Below are positions 40,884 to 49,566 of a DNA stretch of 64,000 nucleotides, piece by piece. Source of the stretch: JAJDXO01 sp965221855 (GTDB lineage: Bacteria; Pseudomonadota; Alphaproteobacteria; Rhodospirillales; UBA2165); NCBI GenBank assembly GCA_965221855.1, contig CBDCSV010000007.1, positions 372,001 to 436,000 of the forward strand, read 5' to 3'. Position numbers and translations under genes: made by a program. The notes under the pieces were generated by a model. The model saw nothing but the letters and a program-made list of their open reading frames with translations. It did not search any database and had not been told where the DNA came from. Numbering within the stretch: position 1 is the first letter of the stretch; each line of letters starts with the position of its first letter.

Positions 40884-41882
40884 ATGAAAGACAAATTTGT
40901 TCTGGCTGCCGTTCAGGCATCGCCAATTTATTTTGATCGGCAGGCGTCCACCGACAGAGCCTGCGAATTGATCGCCGAAGCCGGGGCGACAGGCGCGGAC
41001 ATTGCGGCATTTGGCGAAACGTGGTTGCCGGGGTATCCATTTTTCGCTCTCAAACAAGTCGATGCCTTGCGCTGGCGGGCTGGAGAGATCTATCTGGATC
41101 AATCGGTATCCATTCCGGGTCCGGAAACGGATCAGCTTTGTGCCGCCGCGAAGGCCGCCGCGATTGACGTGGTGATAGGTGTCGCGGAAATTGATCAACG
41201 AACAAGAGGAACCGTCTACTGCACGGCCTTGGCCATCAGCAGGGACGGTCAAATTCTCGGCACCCACCGAAAGATCAAGCCTACATTCCAAGAACGGATG
41301 GTTTGGGGCGAAGGGTCCGGAGACGATTTCAACGTCTATGAGCGCCCCTATGGGCGGATGAGTTCGCTGAATTGCTGGGAACACCAAATGGTGTTGCCGG
41401 GATATGCGATGATGGCGCAGGGAACGGAAGTGCATGTCGCGTCCTGGCCCTGGGGAGACCCTGAAACGGCACCCGAACCGCCGATCTCTGTTTGGCCGCG
41501 CCAGGAATTGCTGTCCCGGGCATTTGCGGCGCAAGGAGCCTGCTACGTCATTGCCGTTGGCGCGATTCTGGATCTGGATTGTGTTCAGGATGAATTCAAG
41601 GAAATGACGGTCGAGAGAAGAGGTTCCAGCCTGATAATTGATCCCCGTGGCGAGGTTGTCGCCAAGGCTCCCGCCGGTGAACAGACCGTTCTGCTCCACG
41701 AAGCCGATCGCGCCATTCTTCGTGCGGCAAGAGTCGGGTGTGACGTGACCGGGCATTACTCACGCCCGGATATTTTGGAACTCATTGTCAATGGCAAGTC
41801 GGCGACATCGATTTCACCGATAGTCGGGCCTTTGGCAAATCCGGCTGACGGTGCGGTGAATGCAGACCCGCCGATCAAGTAA
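40884..41882 (+). CDS. Nitrilase (carbon-nitrogen hydrolase superfamily, branch 1)
   Basis: The 332-residue enzyme has the Glu-Lys-Cys triad: Glu45 (FGETWLPGYP), Lys130 (HRKIKPTFQERMVWGEGSG) and Cys164 (LNCWEHQMVLPGY). The ERxxWGxG and NCWEH motifs place it among true nitrilases, which convert R-CN to carboxylic acid and ammonia, rather than amidases. Whether the natural substrate is aliphatic, arylaceto- or cyanide-type cannot be read from sequence. The C-terminal tail after residue 290 is short. It lies 67 bp after the MDR gene and is probably in the TetR-controlled transcript. Confidence 0.92.
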   Translation: MKDKFVLAAVQASPIYFDRQASTDRACELIAEAGATGADIAAFGETWLPGYPFFALKQVDALRWRAGEIYLDQSVSIPGPETDQLCAAAKAAAIDVVIGVAEIDQRTRGTVYCTALAISRDGQILGTHRKIKPTFQERMVWGEGSGDDFNVYERPYGRMSSLNCWEHQMVLPGYAMMAQGTEVHVASWPWGDPETAPEPPISVWPRQELLSRAFAAQGACYVIAVGAILDLDCVQDEFKEMTVERRGSSLIIDPRGEVVAKAPAGEQTVLLHEADRAILRAARVGCDVTGHYSRPDILELIVNGKSATSISPIVGPLANPADGAVNADPPIK

Positions 41883-41953
41883 ACCCAACCGGGAATATCC
41901 ATGGTGAGAAATCTTACGCAAACCGTCACCCGGCAGCAGGAGATGAAATTCAA

Positions 41954-42754
41954 ATGACCATCGAGCTCTACCACACCGCCGGCTCGACCTGCAGTCAGAA
42001 GGTCCGCTTGACTCTGGCGGAAAAAGGGTTTCCAGAGCGGGGCAAGGACTGGATCGAGCACGAGGTGAATCTCGGCAAAAACGAGCACCTCGACCCCGAC
42101 TACATGAAGCTGAACCCCAACGGCGTAATACCGACCCTGGTCGACAATGGGGAGGCCATATACGAGTCCTCGGCGATCATGGAGTATCTTGACGACGTGT
42201 ATCCGGAGCCGTCGATGATGCCGAAGGATTCTGTACTTCGCGCCCGCGCCCGCGCATGGATGCGTTATATCGACGAAGTGCCCACGGCCGCCGTCCGGGT
42301 GCCCAGCTTTGCGAACCTCATCGCACCCATGCGGTATGCCCAACAGAGCGATGAGGAATTCGACGCCCATGCCGATCGCTTGCCCCTGCGGAAGCAGTTT
42401 TACAAACGAATGACCCGGAAAGGATTCGGCAAGGAAGAGATCGATCACGCCTGCGATCAAATTCGCCAAACCTGCGAGCGCATCGAGAATTCGCTCGACG
42501 AGCTTGGCGGTCCGTGGATTTTGGGCGAACAGTTAACGCTCGTCGACCCGCAGGTGACGCCGTCCATCGACCGGATGGACGACCTTGGCTACGGCTTCAT
42601 CTGGAGTGATCTGAAGCTGATGGGCGAGTGGTGGGAGCGGGTCAAAGCCCGGCCGTCCTACAAGGCGGCTTTCTATTTCACCACCCGGCTGTCGGAGAAG
42701 TTTCCCGAGTACTACAAGACCGCGGCGGAATTGAAGGAAGAACGTGGATACTGA
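41954..42754 (+). CDS. Glutathione S-transferase family protein (GST 2)
   Basis: The 266-residue GST is longer than the usual 200-220. The N-terminal domain has YHTAGSTCSQKVRLTLAEKG (Ser/Cys in the active-site loop) and NPNGVIPTLVDNGEAIYESSAIMEYLDD (in part). An inserted helical stretch around residues 140-175 (KQFYKRMTRKGFGKEEIDH) precedes the usual C-terminal domain. The same insert is found in GST 3, indicating paralogy. Possible roles: glutathione-dependent cleavage or dehalogenation of the imported compound. Confidence 0.87.
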   Translation: MTIELYHTAGSTCSQKVRLTLAEKGFPERGKDWIEHEVNLGKNEHLDPDYMKLNPNGVIPTLVDNGEAIYESSAIMEYLDDVYPEPSMMPKDSVLRARARAWMRYIDEVPTAAVRVPSFANLIAPMRYAQQSDEEFDAHADRLPLRKQFYKRMTRKGFGKEEIDHACDQIRQTCERIENSLDELGGPWILGEQLTLVDPQVTPSIDRMDDLGYGFIWSDLKLMGEWWERVKARPSYKAAFYFTTRLSEKFPEYYKTAAELKEERGY

Positions 42755-43349
42755 GGTAAGAGGTCCTCCAATGGGATGGACCGGCTGTTTTCCCTGTAAA
42801 CCGGGGAAGTCACCGGAGAAAGTTTCGCGGAAGACCCGTTCCGTCGCCATACTCCCACATACCGTTCAGCGGCTCGATAGAAATAACTCATGGATATTAT
42901 TTTTTCATAAGTAATAGATTCATGTTATCACTCCTCGAGCCATGTCTCCGCGCTCTCCGCTGTCCCAACAGATGGGCCCGCATGCCGTGCCGACCCTAGG
43001 CCACTGAATCAAAAAAGAAAATTCGTCAGCTTCAGCCGGCGGCCGCTGGACACGGGCCGTCGACGTGCGGCGGCGATTTCCGCGGGCTGCCGCACACCGC
43101 CGCCCTCCGCCAAACTTGCAAATTGACTCCAGATTTAAATCGGAGGCAACGTAGATGGGCTGGGGGGGGATGCATGACGCGATGACACATAAACCGACAA
43201 AATAGCGCGTCAGGCTCCAGCCGCTCCGAGCGGCGGAACCACGAACCTGTGTCGGCAATCCGCCGTTAGCCGGAGCCCAACGTGATCGAACGGTCAGTTT
43301 CATTCCGAGGGTGGCCGAAGATTTAATGTTGAACACAGGGAGCACTATC
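42755..43349. other. 595-bp intergenic region between GST 2 and the ABC binding protein
   Basis: No supported gene. A short hairpin (TTCCC...GGGAA inside flanking CCGG copies, 42783-42812) may end the GST 2 transcript. An AT-rich patch at 42880-42930 could hold a promoter. The frames open here are antisense or start-less and show no family features. An in-frame GTG at 43311 is not favoured as the binding-protein start. Confidence 0.6.
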
Positions 43350-44924
43350 ATGAGTGGGAAGGGAATTACGACACATATCGGCGGTGTGCCGAAGCTGCTC
43401 GGCTTGGCCATCGGGGCCGCGACGCTGTTCGCAGGCGTTCCCGCCTTGGCCGATCACGCACCCGGGAAAGGCGGTAAATTTACGGTTCACGTCAACCGTC
43501 CGTTCGTCGCCTTCGATGCGATGAAAATGCCCCGGAACGACATGGGCCGGCTGCAGATCATGCACGCCGTCAACGACGTGCTGTTCTACAAGAACCAGAA
43601 GACCGGCGAGTTGATTCCCCGGCTCGGGCTCGAAGCCAGCGCAAGCGACGATTTCAAGACCTGGCGGGTGAAGCTGCGCCAAGGCGTGAAGTATTCCAAT
43701 GGCGAAGAGCTCACGTCGGAGGCCTACGTTCATCACTTTGATCGTTTGCTGAACAGCCGCATCAAGGGCCTCATCCAAGCCGCGTTGAAGGTGAAACTCG
43801 AGAAAGTGGTCGCCGTCGACAAGTACACGGTCGAATTTCAGTTGAGCGAACCGAATGTCGCGTTCGATTCCATGATGGCCGGCGCCGAATTTGTTTGGAT
43901 GATCAACCCTCCGGGATTCGCGAAGGCAAACGAAAACAATCCGGAGTACGCGCGTCAGCTTCTCGGCGCGGGTCCCTATATGATCAAGGAATGGGTGACC
44001 GGCAAGGGAATCACCATTGTCCGTAACCCAAATTACTGGAACCCCAAGGAACAGCATGCCGACGAGATCTTCTACAAGGTCACCCAGGGTCCCGAGGGGG
44101 CCGGCAACTGGAACCAGATCAAGGCCGGCGATATCGACGTCAGCTGGTCCTTCGGGGGCATATTCAACCGCGCCAAACAGGCCAAGGGCTATGACTTCAT
44201 CCAGGGCTACCGGACCTATTCGGGCTGGGTGATTAATTTCAACTCGGGCCGCCCGCCCTTCGATGACATCCGGGTTCGCAGGGCGATGGCCCATGCAATC
44301 GACCGCAAGCAGATTGCCGGCATCATCTCGCGCGGCACCGCCGAACTGGCTCAGGAGGGGTTCGACCCCAGCCGCCGCTGGCATTGCGGCAACATCAAGC
44401 ATCTGGAATACGATCCAGAGAAGGCCAAGGCATTGCTGAAAGAGTACGGCAAGCCGGTGGAGTTCACCATGTGGAGCCACGGCGGACCGTTCACGAAAAC
44501 CGCCGAGGTGGCGCAGGAAATGCTGCGCAACGTCGGCGTCACGGTCCACCAGAAGAAGGTCGGCCCGGGCCCCGGCGCCATATTCAAGAACGTGGCCGGC
44601 GGCAATGTGGATGCCTGGGTGTTCCTCGGCGGATTGGCCGCCCACCCGACCTTGTTCGATACCAACATGCATTCGAGCCACAAGGGCAACGTCTTCAAGA
44701 TCAGTTCGCCCAAGCTCGACGCGGCGATCGAAAAATTAAATGCCGCGCGCGGCGATGACGCGATCAAAAAGGCTCACTGCGAATTCGAGCAGGCCAAGGC
44801 CGAAGAGGTGCCGTATCTGCACATTACCTATGGCGTCGCCGGTCTGTTCAAGAAGAAGAACATCGGCGGCATCGAGGTGCCCCAGACGCCGTTGCTCGGC
44901 TATCACCGGCTCTACCGGAAGTAG
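43350..44924 (+). CDS. ABC transporter substrate-binding protein, family 5 (peptide/opine/nickel type)
   Basis: The 524-residue protein has a signal peptide (LLGLAIGAATLFAGVPALA, cleavage near ALA-DHAPG). Family-5 blocks are present: WRVKLRQGVKYSNGEELTSE, YTVEFQLSEPN, GPYMIKEWV and RRAMAHAIDRKQIA. It should deliver a peptide-like or other multi-functional solute to the two DppB/DppC-type permeases at 47674 and 48652. ATG 43350 was chosen because aggga lies 8-12 nt upstream. A strong hairpin follows the stop. Confidence 0.92.
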   Translation: MSGKGITTHIGGVPKLLGLAIGAATLFAGVPALADHAPGKGGKFTVHVNRPFVAFDAMKMPRNDMGRLQIMHAVNDVLFYKNQKTGELIPRLGLEASASDDFKTWRVKLRQGVKYSNGEELTSEAYVHHFDRLLNSRIKGLIQAALKVKLEKVVAVDKYTVEFQLSEPNVAFDSMMAGAEFVWMINPPGFAKANENNPEYARQLLGAGPYMIKEWVTGKGITIVRNPNYWNPKEQHADEIFYKVTQGPEGAGNWNQIKAGDIDVSWSFGGIFNRAKQAKGYDFIQGYRTYSGWVINFNSGRPPFDDIRVRRAMAHAIDRKQIAGIISRGTAELAQEGFDPSRRWHCGNIKHLEYDPEKAKALLKEYGKPVEFTMWSHGGPFTKTAEVAQEMLRNVGVTVHQKKVGPGPGAIFKNVAGGNVDAWVFLGGLAAHPTLFDTNMHSSHKGNVFKISSPKLDAAIEKLNAARGDDAIKKAHCEFEQAKAEEVPYLHITYGVAGLFKKKNIGGIEVPQTPLLGYHRLYRK

Positions 44925-44948
44925 CCACGGCCCGGCCAAACCGATCTC

Positions 44949-44987
44949 GGGACCGCGGGGCGTCTCCGGGAGACGCTCCGCGGTTCC
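44949..44987 (+). terminator. Strong stem-loop after the ABC binding-protein gene
   Basis: GGACCGCGGGGCGTCTC (44950-44966) pairs with GAGACGCTCCGCGGTTCC (44970-44987) apart from one or two mismatches, around a 3-nt loop. It starts about 25 bp after the stop and lacks a long T-run. As with the hairpin after urtA, it probably limits read-through and raises the binding-protein share. Confidence 0.65.
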
Positions 44988-45028
44988 GCTACGATTTGCA
45001 CGAATGACGAAAGAATGGGGAAGGCAAC

Positions 45029-46315
45029 ATGGACAAGCCCAACATCCGATACAACGTAACCGGCGACCAGGCGATCACGGTCTCGCAGGTCCACGAGGTG
45101 GCGAAATCCACCGAAACACCCTGGTGGGGTGAAGATCTGAAGGGGATGTATCCCCGGGCGGAGGATTATCCCAGGCTTCCCGACGAAGATTTCGAACGCA
45201 AATTCGGTCAGCTTCGCCAGGTCATGCAGATCGAGGATCTGGATTGCTTTATCATCGCCGGCCGCGCGGCGACGGTCTGGATTTCCGGCTATTTCGATCC
45301 CTTCACCAATGTCGGGTACGTCATCTTCCCCCGAGAAGGCGAGCCGATCTTGATCGAGAATTTCGGCCACCACACGCCGACCGCCAAGGCCATCTCCTAC
45401 ATCCGCAACTTCCGCGAGGGATGGCGGGTCAAGCTCGAGACCTTTGCCTATGACGAGGCAGTGGTCGATGCCCTGAACGAATTCGGGATCAAGAGCGGGC
45501 GGGTCGGCATCTGCGGTTGGGATATCTGGGAGTGGGAGCCGTCCAACTTCATGCCGGCGAAGGTCATGGACGCCCTCAAGCGCGAGTTTCCGAACGTCGA
45601 GTTTCCGTTTTTCGACGATCTCATCATGCGTCTCGCGCGAGTTCACTCCGAGCACGAAATGGTGTTTATCGAAAAATCGGCCGACATGCTCGACAAGATG
45701 TTCGAAGAGCTCGAGGCCCAGGTGAAGCCCGGCATGCTCGAATGCGAGGTCTGGGGGATCGTCAAATACGTGATGTACCGTGAAGGCGGCGATGACCCGT
45801 TCTCTCAATTGATCGTCAGCCACCCGCAATCCGCGCCGGTGGGCGCGCGCTTCGGCGCCACGATGCCGCCCATGCGGGAGCTGAAGGAAGGCGACATCAT
45901 CACCGGAGAATATTCGTCGCGCTTCGGCGGCTATTGCACCCAATCGGGACACCCCATCAGCCTGGGCAAACCGATGCAGGAATGGGTCGATCTCTATGAT
46001 GTCGGGGTCGAGGCCTTGTACGCCGCGGTCGACAAGCTGCGGCCGGGCAATACTTTTCAGGAAGCGCGCCACGCGGGCCGCGACGTCTATATCAAGGAGA
46101 ATGTATACGGCCGGCTGGCTGGTCACCTGATGGGTATTCAGGTCGAGCGCATCGGCCCCAACGAGCCGTTCGAGCCGGGTATGACCGTTGCGCTTCACTC
46201 TTGGCCGTATTCACAGGATTACGGAAAGAGCCACTTCATCGGGGATACTTTCCAGATCACCGAGGGCGCGCCGGTCAAGCTCAACAAATTCCCCGAGAAA
46301 ATCGTCGAGGTGTAG
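45029..46315 (+). CDS. M24 (aminopeptidase P/creatinase-fold) protein lacking metal ligands
   Basis: The 428-residue protein has an N-terminal creatinase-N domain (about 1-190) and a pita-bread C-terminal domain. At the five metal-ligand positions of M24 peptidases it shows E294 (GEYSS, for Asp), Q305 (GYCTQ, for Asp), H366 (AGHLMG, kept), H390 (MTVALHSW, for Glu) and G405 (FIGDTF, for Glu). His265 (VSHPQSAP) sits where the catalytic His of the first strand is expected. This pattern resembles metal-free creatinase more than aminopeptidases, so hydrolysis of a guanidino- or amide-type small molecule is a reasonable inference. Start is ATG 45029 behind aggcaac. Confidence 0.85.
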   Translation: MDKPNIRYNVTGDQAITVSQVHEVAKSTETPWWGEDLKGMYPRAEDYPRLPDEDFERKFGQLRQVMQIEDLDCFIIAGRAATVWISGYFDPFTNVGYVIFPREGEPILIENFGHHTPTAKAISYIRNFREGWRVKLETFAYDEAVVDALNEFGIKSGRVGICGWDIWEWEPSNFMPAKVMDALKREFPNVEFPFFDDLIMRLARVHSEHEMVFIEKSADMLDKMFEELEAQVKPGMLECEVWGIVKYVMYREGGDDPFSQLIVSHPQSAPVGARFGATMPPMRELKEGDIITGEYSSRFGGYCTQSGHPISLGKPMQEWVDLYDVGVEALYAAVDKLRPGNTFQEARHAGRDVYIKENVYGRLAGHLMGIQVERIGPNEPFEPGMTVALHSWPYSQDYGKSHFIGDTFQITEGAPVKLNKFPEKIVEV

Positions 46316-46338
46316 TTCGCGAGACCGGGGGACTGCAA

Positions 46339-46830
46339 GTGAGCGATGATGAGGTAAAGACGTTCGAGGTCGTGATCGACGCCACGGCCAAGGCCGTGGG
46401 CAAGATGCGCAACGAAGTAACCGTTTACTCCGGCGTCAGCGGAAACACCTTTCAGATGGCGACGGACGAGGGCCCGGTGCATGGCGGCGATAGCTCGGCG
46501 CCGCCGCCTCTGGCCTATTTCGCGACCGCCATGGTGACCTGTCTGATGACCCAGATCCGGGCGTTCTCCAAACGGCTGCGGATTCCGATAAACGATGTCA
46601 GCGTCTCGGGGCGATGCCATTGGCGAGGCACGGTGGTCGGGCGCAATCCCTACGAGACCGAGCCCATAGGCTTCGACCTCGACATCGATATCGATTCCGA
46701 CGCTTCGCCGGAAGACCTCAAACGCCTCATCGGCGCGGCAAAGAAGGGGTGTTTCGTCGAACAGACGTTGGGACGGGCCAATGAAATCGGTCATCGCTTG
46801 AAGGTCGGAGAGGAGTGGGTGGAGGTCTAG
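46339..46830 (+). CDS. OsmC family peroxiredoxin-like protein
   Basis: A 163-residue OsmC-fold protein. The two reactive cysteines of the family are present at Cys68 (AMVTCLMTQIR) and Cys138 (KKGCFVEQTL). OsmC/Ohr proteins reduce organic hydroperoxides or protect thiols. The start is GTG 46339; the open frame upstream overlaps the M24 gene and is not OsmC-like. It lies 23 bp after the M24 gene. Confidence 0.85.
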   Translation: MSDDEVKTFEVVIDATAKAVGKMRNEVTVYSGVSGNTFQMATDEGPVHGGDSSAPPPLAYFATAMVTCLMTQIRAFSKRLRIPINDVSVSGRCHWRGTVVGRNPYETEPIGFDLDIDIDSDASPEDLKRLIGAAKKGCFVEQTLGRANEIGHRLKVGEEWVEV

Positions 46831-46865
46831 CCGCTGTACCGCTCTCTTCACGCAGGGAACGATCA

Positions 46866-47645
46866 ATGTTGGAGCTTTACTATTTTCATGGCGCGACCTG
46901 CGGACTAAAGGCCCGGCTTGCTCTCGCCGAAAAGGGGGTGGGCTATACGGGCCATGCCGTCGAGCGGGCCTATCTGCGAACCCCCGAATATTTGAAGCTG
47001 AACCGGAACGGCGTGGTGCCGACGCTGGTCCACGATGACGAGGTTCTCACCGAAAGTTCGGTCATCATCAACTATGTCGATGACGCCTTTGACGGCCCGC
47101 CCCTCAAGCCATCGGACCCGCGCGGGATCGCCGGCACATGGTGGTGGATGAAGCGGGCCGATGAGTGTCTGTTCTGTATCGGGACGCTGACCTACACGGT
47201 CTCGTTGCGCCCCATCGTTCTCCAGAAGTCTCCGGAAGAGCTTGAACGCTACATCGAGGAGACCCCGAACCCGGCATTGCGCCTCCGGCGGCGGCGGCTC
47301 GTCGAACTCGGCTACGACAACCCGGACTTTCCAGCCGCTCTTGAGGGCCTGACGACCATGCTGAGCGACATGGAAGAATCGCTCACGGTCCATGAATGGC
47401 TGGCGTCAGATGAATACAGCCTTGCGGACACGGCCATGAGCCCGCTCATTGAGCGGCTGGACGAGCTTCAATGCACCGGCCTGTGGACCCGCAAACACCC
47501 CCGCGTGACCGCTTGGTGGCAGAAGATAAAAGGCCGCAATTCATATGACGCCTGTTTGGCGGAGACCCCAAACCCCGAAAAACCTCAACATGTCCGCTCG
47601 GGAAAGAAAGCCTGGCCGGAAATCGAACGCCGGTTGGCGGGGTGA
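46866..47645 (+). CDS. Glutathione S-transferase family protein (GST 3)
   Basis: The 259-residue protein is a paralogue of GST 2: LYYFHGATCGLKARLALAEKG aligned with YHTAGSTCSQKVRLTLAEKG, the shared KLNxNGVVPTLV segment, and the same helical insert (RRRRLVELGYDNPDFPAALEG). It differs at the active-site loop (ATCGLKAR). It lies 28 bp upstream of the first ABC permease, so enzyme and transporter genes are interleaved. Confidence 0.87.
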   Translation: MLELYYFHGATCGLKARLALAEKGVGYTGHAVERAYLRTPEYLKLNRNGVVPTLVHDDEVLTESSVIINYVDDAFDGPPLKPSDPRGIAGTWWWMKRADECLFCIGTLTYTVSLRPIVLQKSPEELERYIEETPNPALRLRRRRLVELGYDNPDFPAALEGLTTMLSDMEESLTVHEWLASDEYSLADTAMSPLIERLDELQCTGLWTRKHPRVTAWWQKIKGRNSYDACLAETPNPEKPQHVRSGKKAWPEIERRLAG

Positions 47646-47673
47646 TGCGGTTGATGCGATCGCGGCCCGGACG

Positions 47674-48633
47674 ATGAAATATTTTCAGGCACGGCTGCTG
47701 CATCTCATTCCGGTCTTCTTTCTGGTGACATTCGCCAGCTTCATGATGCTGAATCTGCTGCCGGGAGATCTCGTCGATCAGTTGCTCATCGATGAGAATT
47801 CGGGAACCGTCGTCACCGCCGAACACCGGGCCGCCCTCGAGAAGGAGCTCAATCTCGATAAGCCGGTGATCGTTCGATATTTCGTTTGGCTGACAAATCT
47901 TTTCCAAGGCGATATGGGGCGCTCCTACATCAACGCGCAGTCGGTCGCCGAGGCCCTGGCGGTCCGGATTCCGGTTTCGCTTGAACTGATGATCCTGGCG
48001 CAGATATTGGCGATCGCCATTGCCGTGCCGTTCGGCCTTTTGGCGGGCTACAAGTCGGGCCGACCCATCGACCGGGGCATTTCCATAATTTCATTCGGCG
48101 CGCTGGCCGTGCCGGTCTTCATCATGGGGACCGCGCTGATCTGGATTTTCGCCATCTGGTGGCCGGTGCTGCCCTCGTCCGGGCACACCGCGTTCGCCAA
48201 GGACCCGTTGGAGAACCTTCAAGGCTACATTCTGCCGGCGACAACCATGGCGGTGGTGGAGGCGCCGATCCTGCTGCGCGTGCTGCGTTCCGATCTCATT
48301 TCAACCCTGCAGGAAGATTTCATTGCGCTCGCGAAGTCGAAAGGCATGACGACGCGACAAATTCTGCTGAATCATGCTCTCCGTCCGTCGTCGTTCACCT
48401 TCGTCACCGTGCTCGGGCTGCAGCTCGGCAATTTGGTCGCCGGATCCATCGTCGTCGAGACCCTGTTCAGCATTCCGGGCGTCGGCAAGCTGCTGATCGA
48501 TTCCGTCGATGCCCGGGATGAATTGCTGGTCCAGGGCGTGGTGACCTTCATCGCGCTGGTCTATGTCGGGATGAACCTGCTGGTCGATCTCATGTACGCG
48601 GTGCTGGATCCCCGCGTGATGCGGCGGGCTTAA
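47674..48633 (+). CDS. ABC transporter permease, DppB/OppB type
   Basis: A 319-residue permease with six hydrophobic segments. The N-terminal MKYFQARLLHLIPVFFLVTF is typical of DppB, and the EAA-loop region reads DFIALAKSKGMTTRQILLNHALRP (in part). The end has GVVTFIALVYVGMNLLVDLMYAVLDPR. ATG 47674 fits the family N-terminus, though no clear ribosome-binding site is seen; the frame stays open upstream to 47545. It partners the next gene. Confidence 0.93.
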   Translation: MKYFQARLLHLIPVFFLVTFASFMMLNLLPGDLVDQLLIDENSGTVVTAEHRAALEKELNLDKPVIVRYFVWLTNLFQGDMGRSYINAQSVAEALAVRIPVSLELMILAQILAIAIAVPFGLLAGYKSGRPIDRGISIISFGALAVPVFIMGTALIWIFAIWWPVLPSSGHTAFAKDPLENLQGYILPATTMAVVEAPILLRVLRSDLISTLQEDFIALAKSKGMTTRQILLNHALRPSSFTFVTVLGLQLGNLVAGSIVVETLFSIPGVGKLLIDSVDARDELLVQGVVTFIALVYVGMNLLVDLMYAVLDPRVMRRA

Positions 48634-48651
48634 GGGAACCGGGAGCCGGAC

Positions 48652-49551
48652 ATGGACCAATCCGCCGTTCTTCGCCCCTTCCGCAAGCTGTTGGGCCGCC
48701 GCCCGCAAGCGGACGCCAGTGACTATATCCGCCGCCAAAGCCAGTTGGGGCTGATCTTCTGGCTTGCCGCGACATTCATTGCCGCCGCCGCCGCGGCCGC
48801 CCTGTTCGCCAATTTCCTTCCGTTGCAAAACCCCTCGGTGCAGAACTATCGGGCGATCAACGCGCCGTTCTCCCTCGACCATCTGTTCGGCACCGACTAT
48901 CTCGGCCGCGACATGTTCTCGCGGACGATTTACGGGGCCCGGATCTCGTTCGGCGTCGCCTTCAGCGCCCCGCTGATCGGCATCGTGATCGGGCTGTGCC
49001 TCGGCATGTCGGCGGGCTATTTCCGCGGCCGGGTCGATAGCGCAGTGGGCATCCTCGTCGATTCGATCCTCGCCTTTCCCAACATCGTGCTGGCGATCGG
49101 CTATTTGTTCTTCGCCGGGCCGACCTTGATCAATGTCATCCTGGTCATCTCGTTTTACACCATCCCGCATTTCACCCGCATTTCCCGGGCAAACACGATA
49201 CTGTACGCGCAACGAGAGTTCGTGCTGGCGGCCCGGGCGCAAGGCGCCTCGAATCTGCGCATTCTCCTTCGCGAGCTGCTGCCCAACGTGTTTGTTCCGG
49301 TTGCCTCGTACAGCCTATTGGTGATGTCGTTCACCATCGTCCTGGAGGGTACCCTCTCCTTCCTCGGCGTTGGCATTCCGCCGCCCACCCCGACGTGGGG
49401 ACGGATGATCGCCGAGGGCGTCGAGGAACTGGCCGAAAACCCCTGGATTTCATTTGTGCCGTCGATTTTCATGTTCCTGACCGTCCTGTCCCTGAATCTT
49501 ATGGGGGACCGCCTGCGGCAGCTATCCGATGTCAGAAGCAGCAATGCCTAG
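48652..49551 (+). CDS. ABC transporter permease, DppC/OppC type
   Basis: A 299-residue permease with the DppC landmarks FGTDYLGRDMFSRTIYGARISF (in part), the EAA-loop EFVLAARAQGASNLRILLRELLPN and SFLGVGIPPPTPTWGRMI. Together with the DppB-type gene and the binding protein it forms an importer. No DppD/DppF ATPase genes are present in the cluster or elsewhere in the window. Confidence 0.94.
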   Translation: MDQSAVLRPFRKLLGRRPQADASDYIRRQSQLGLIFWLAATFIAAAAAAALFANFLPLQNPSVQNYRAINAPFSLDHLFGTDYLGRDMFSRTIYGARISFGVAFSAPLIGIVIGLCLGMSAGYFRGRVDSAVGILVDSILAFPNIVLAIGYLFFAGPTLINVILVISFYTIPHFTRISRANTILYAQREFVLAARAQGASNLRILLRELLPNVFVPVASYSLLVMSFTIVLEGTLSFLGVGIPPPTPTWGRMIAEGVEELAENPWISFVPSIFMFLTVLSLNLMGDRLRQLSDVRSSNA

Positions 49552-49566
49552 CCGGGAGGAGGATTG

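Noticed and set aside
45029..46315. M24 gene as a DMSP lyase (DddP)
   Set aside because: DddP keeps the two-Asp, His and Glu metal ligands of the fold, whereas four of five are replaced here.
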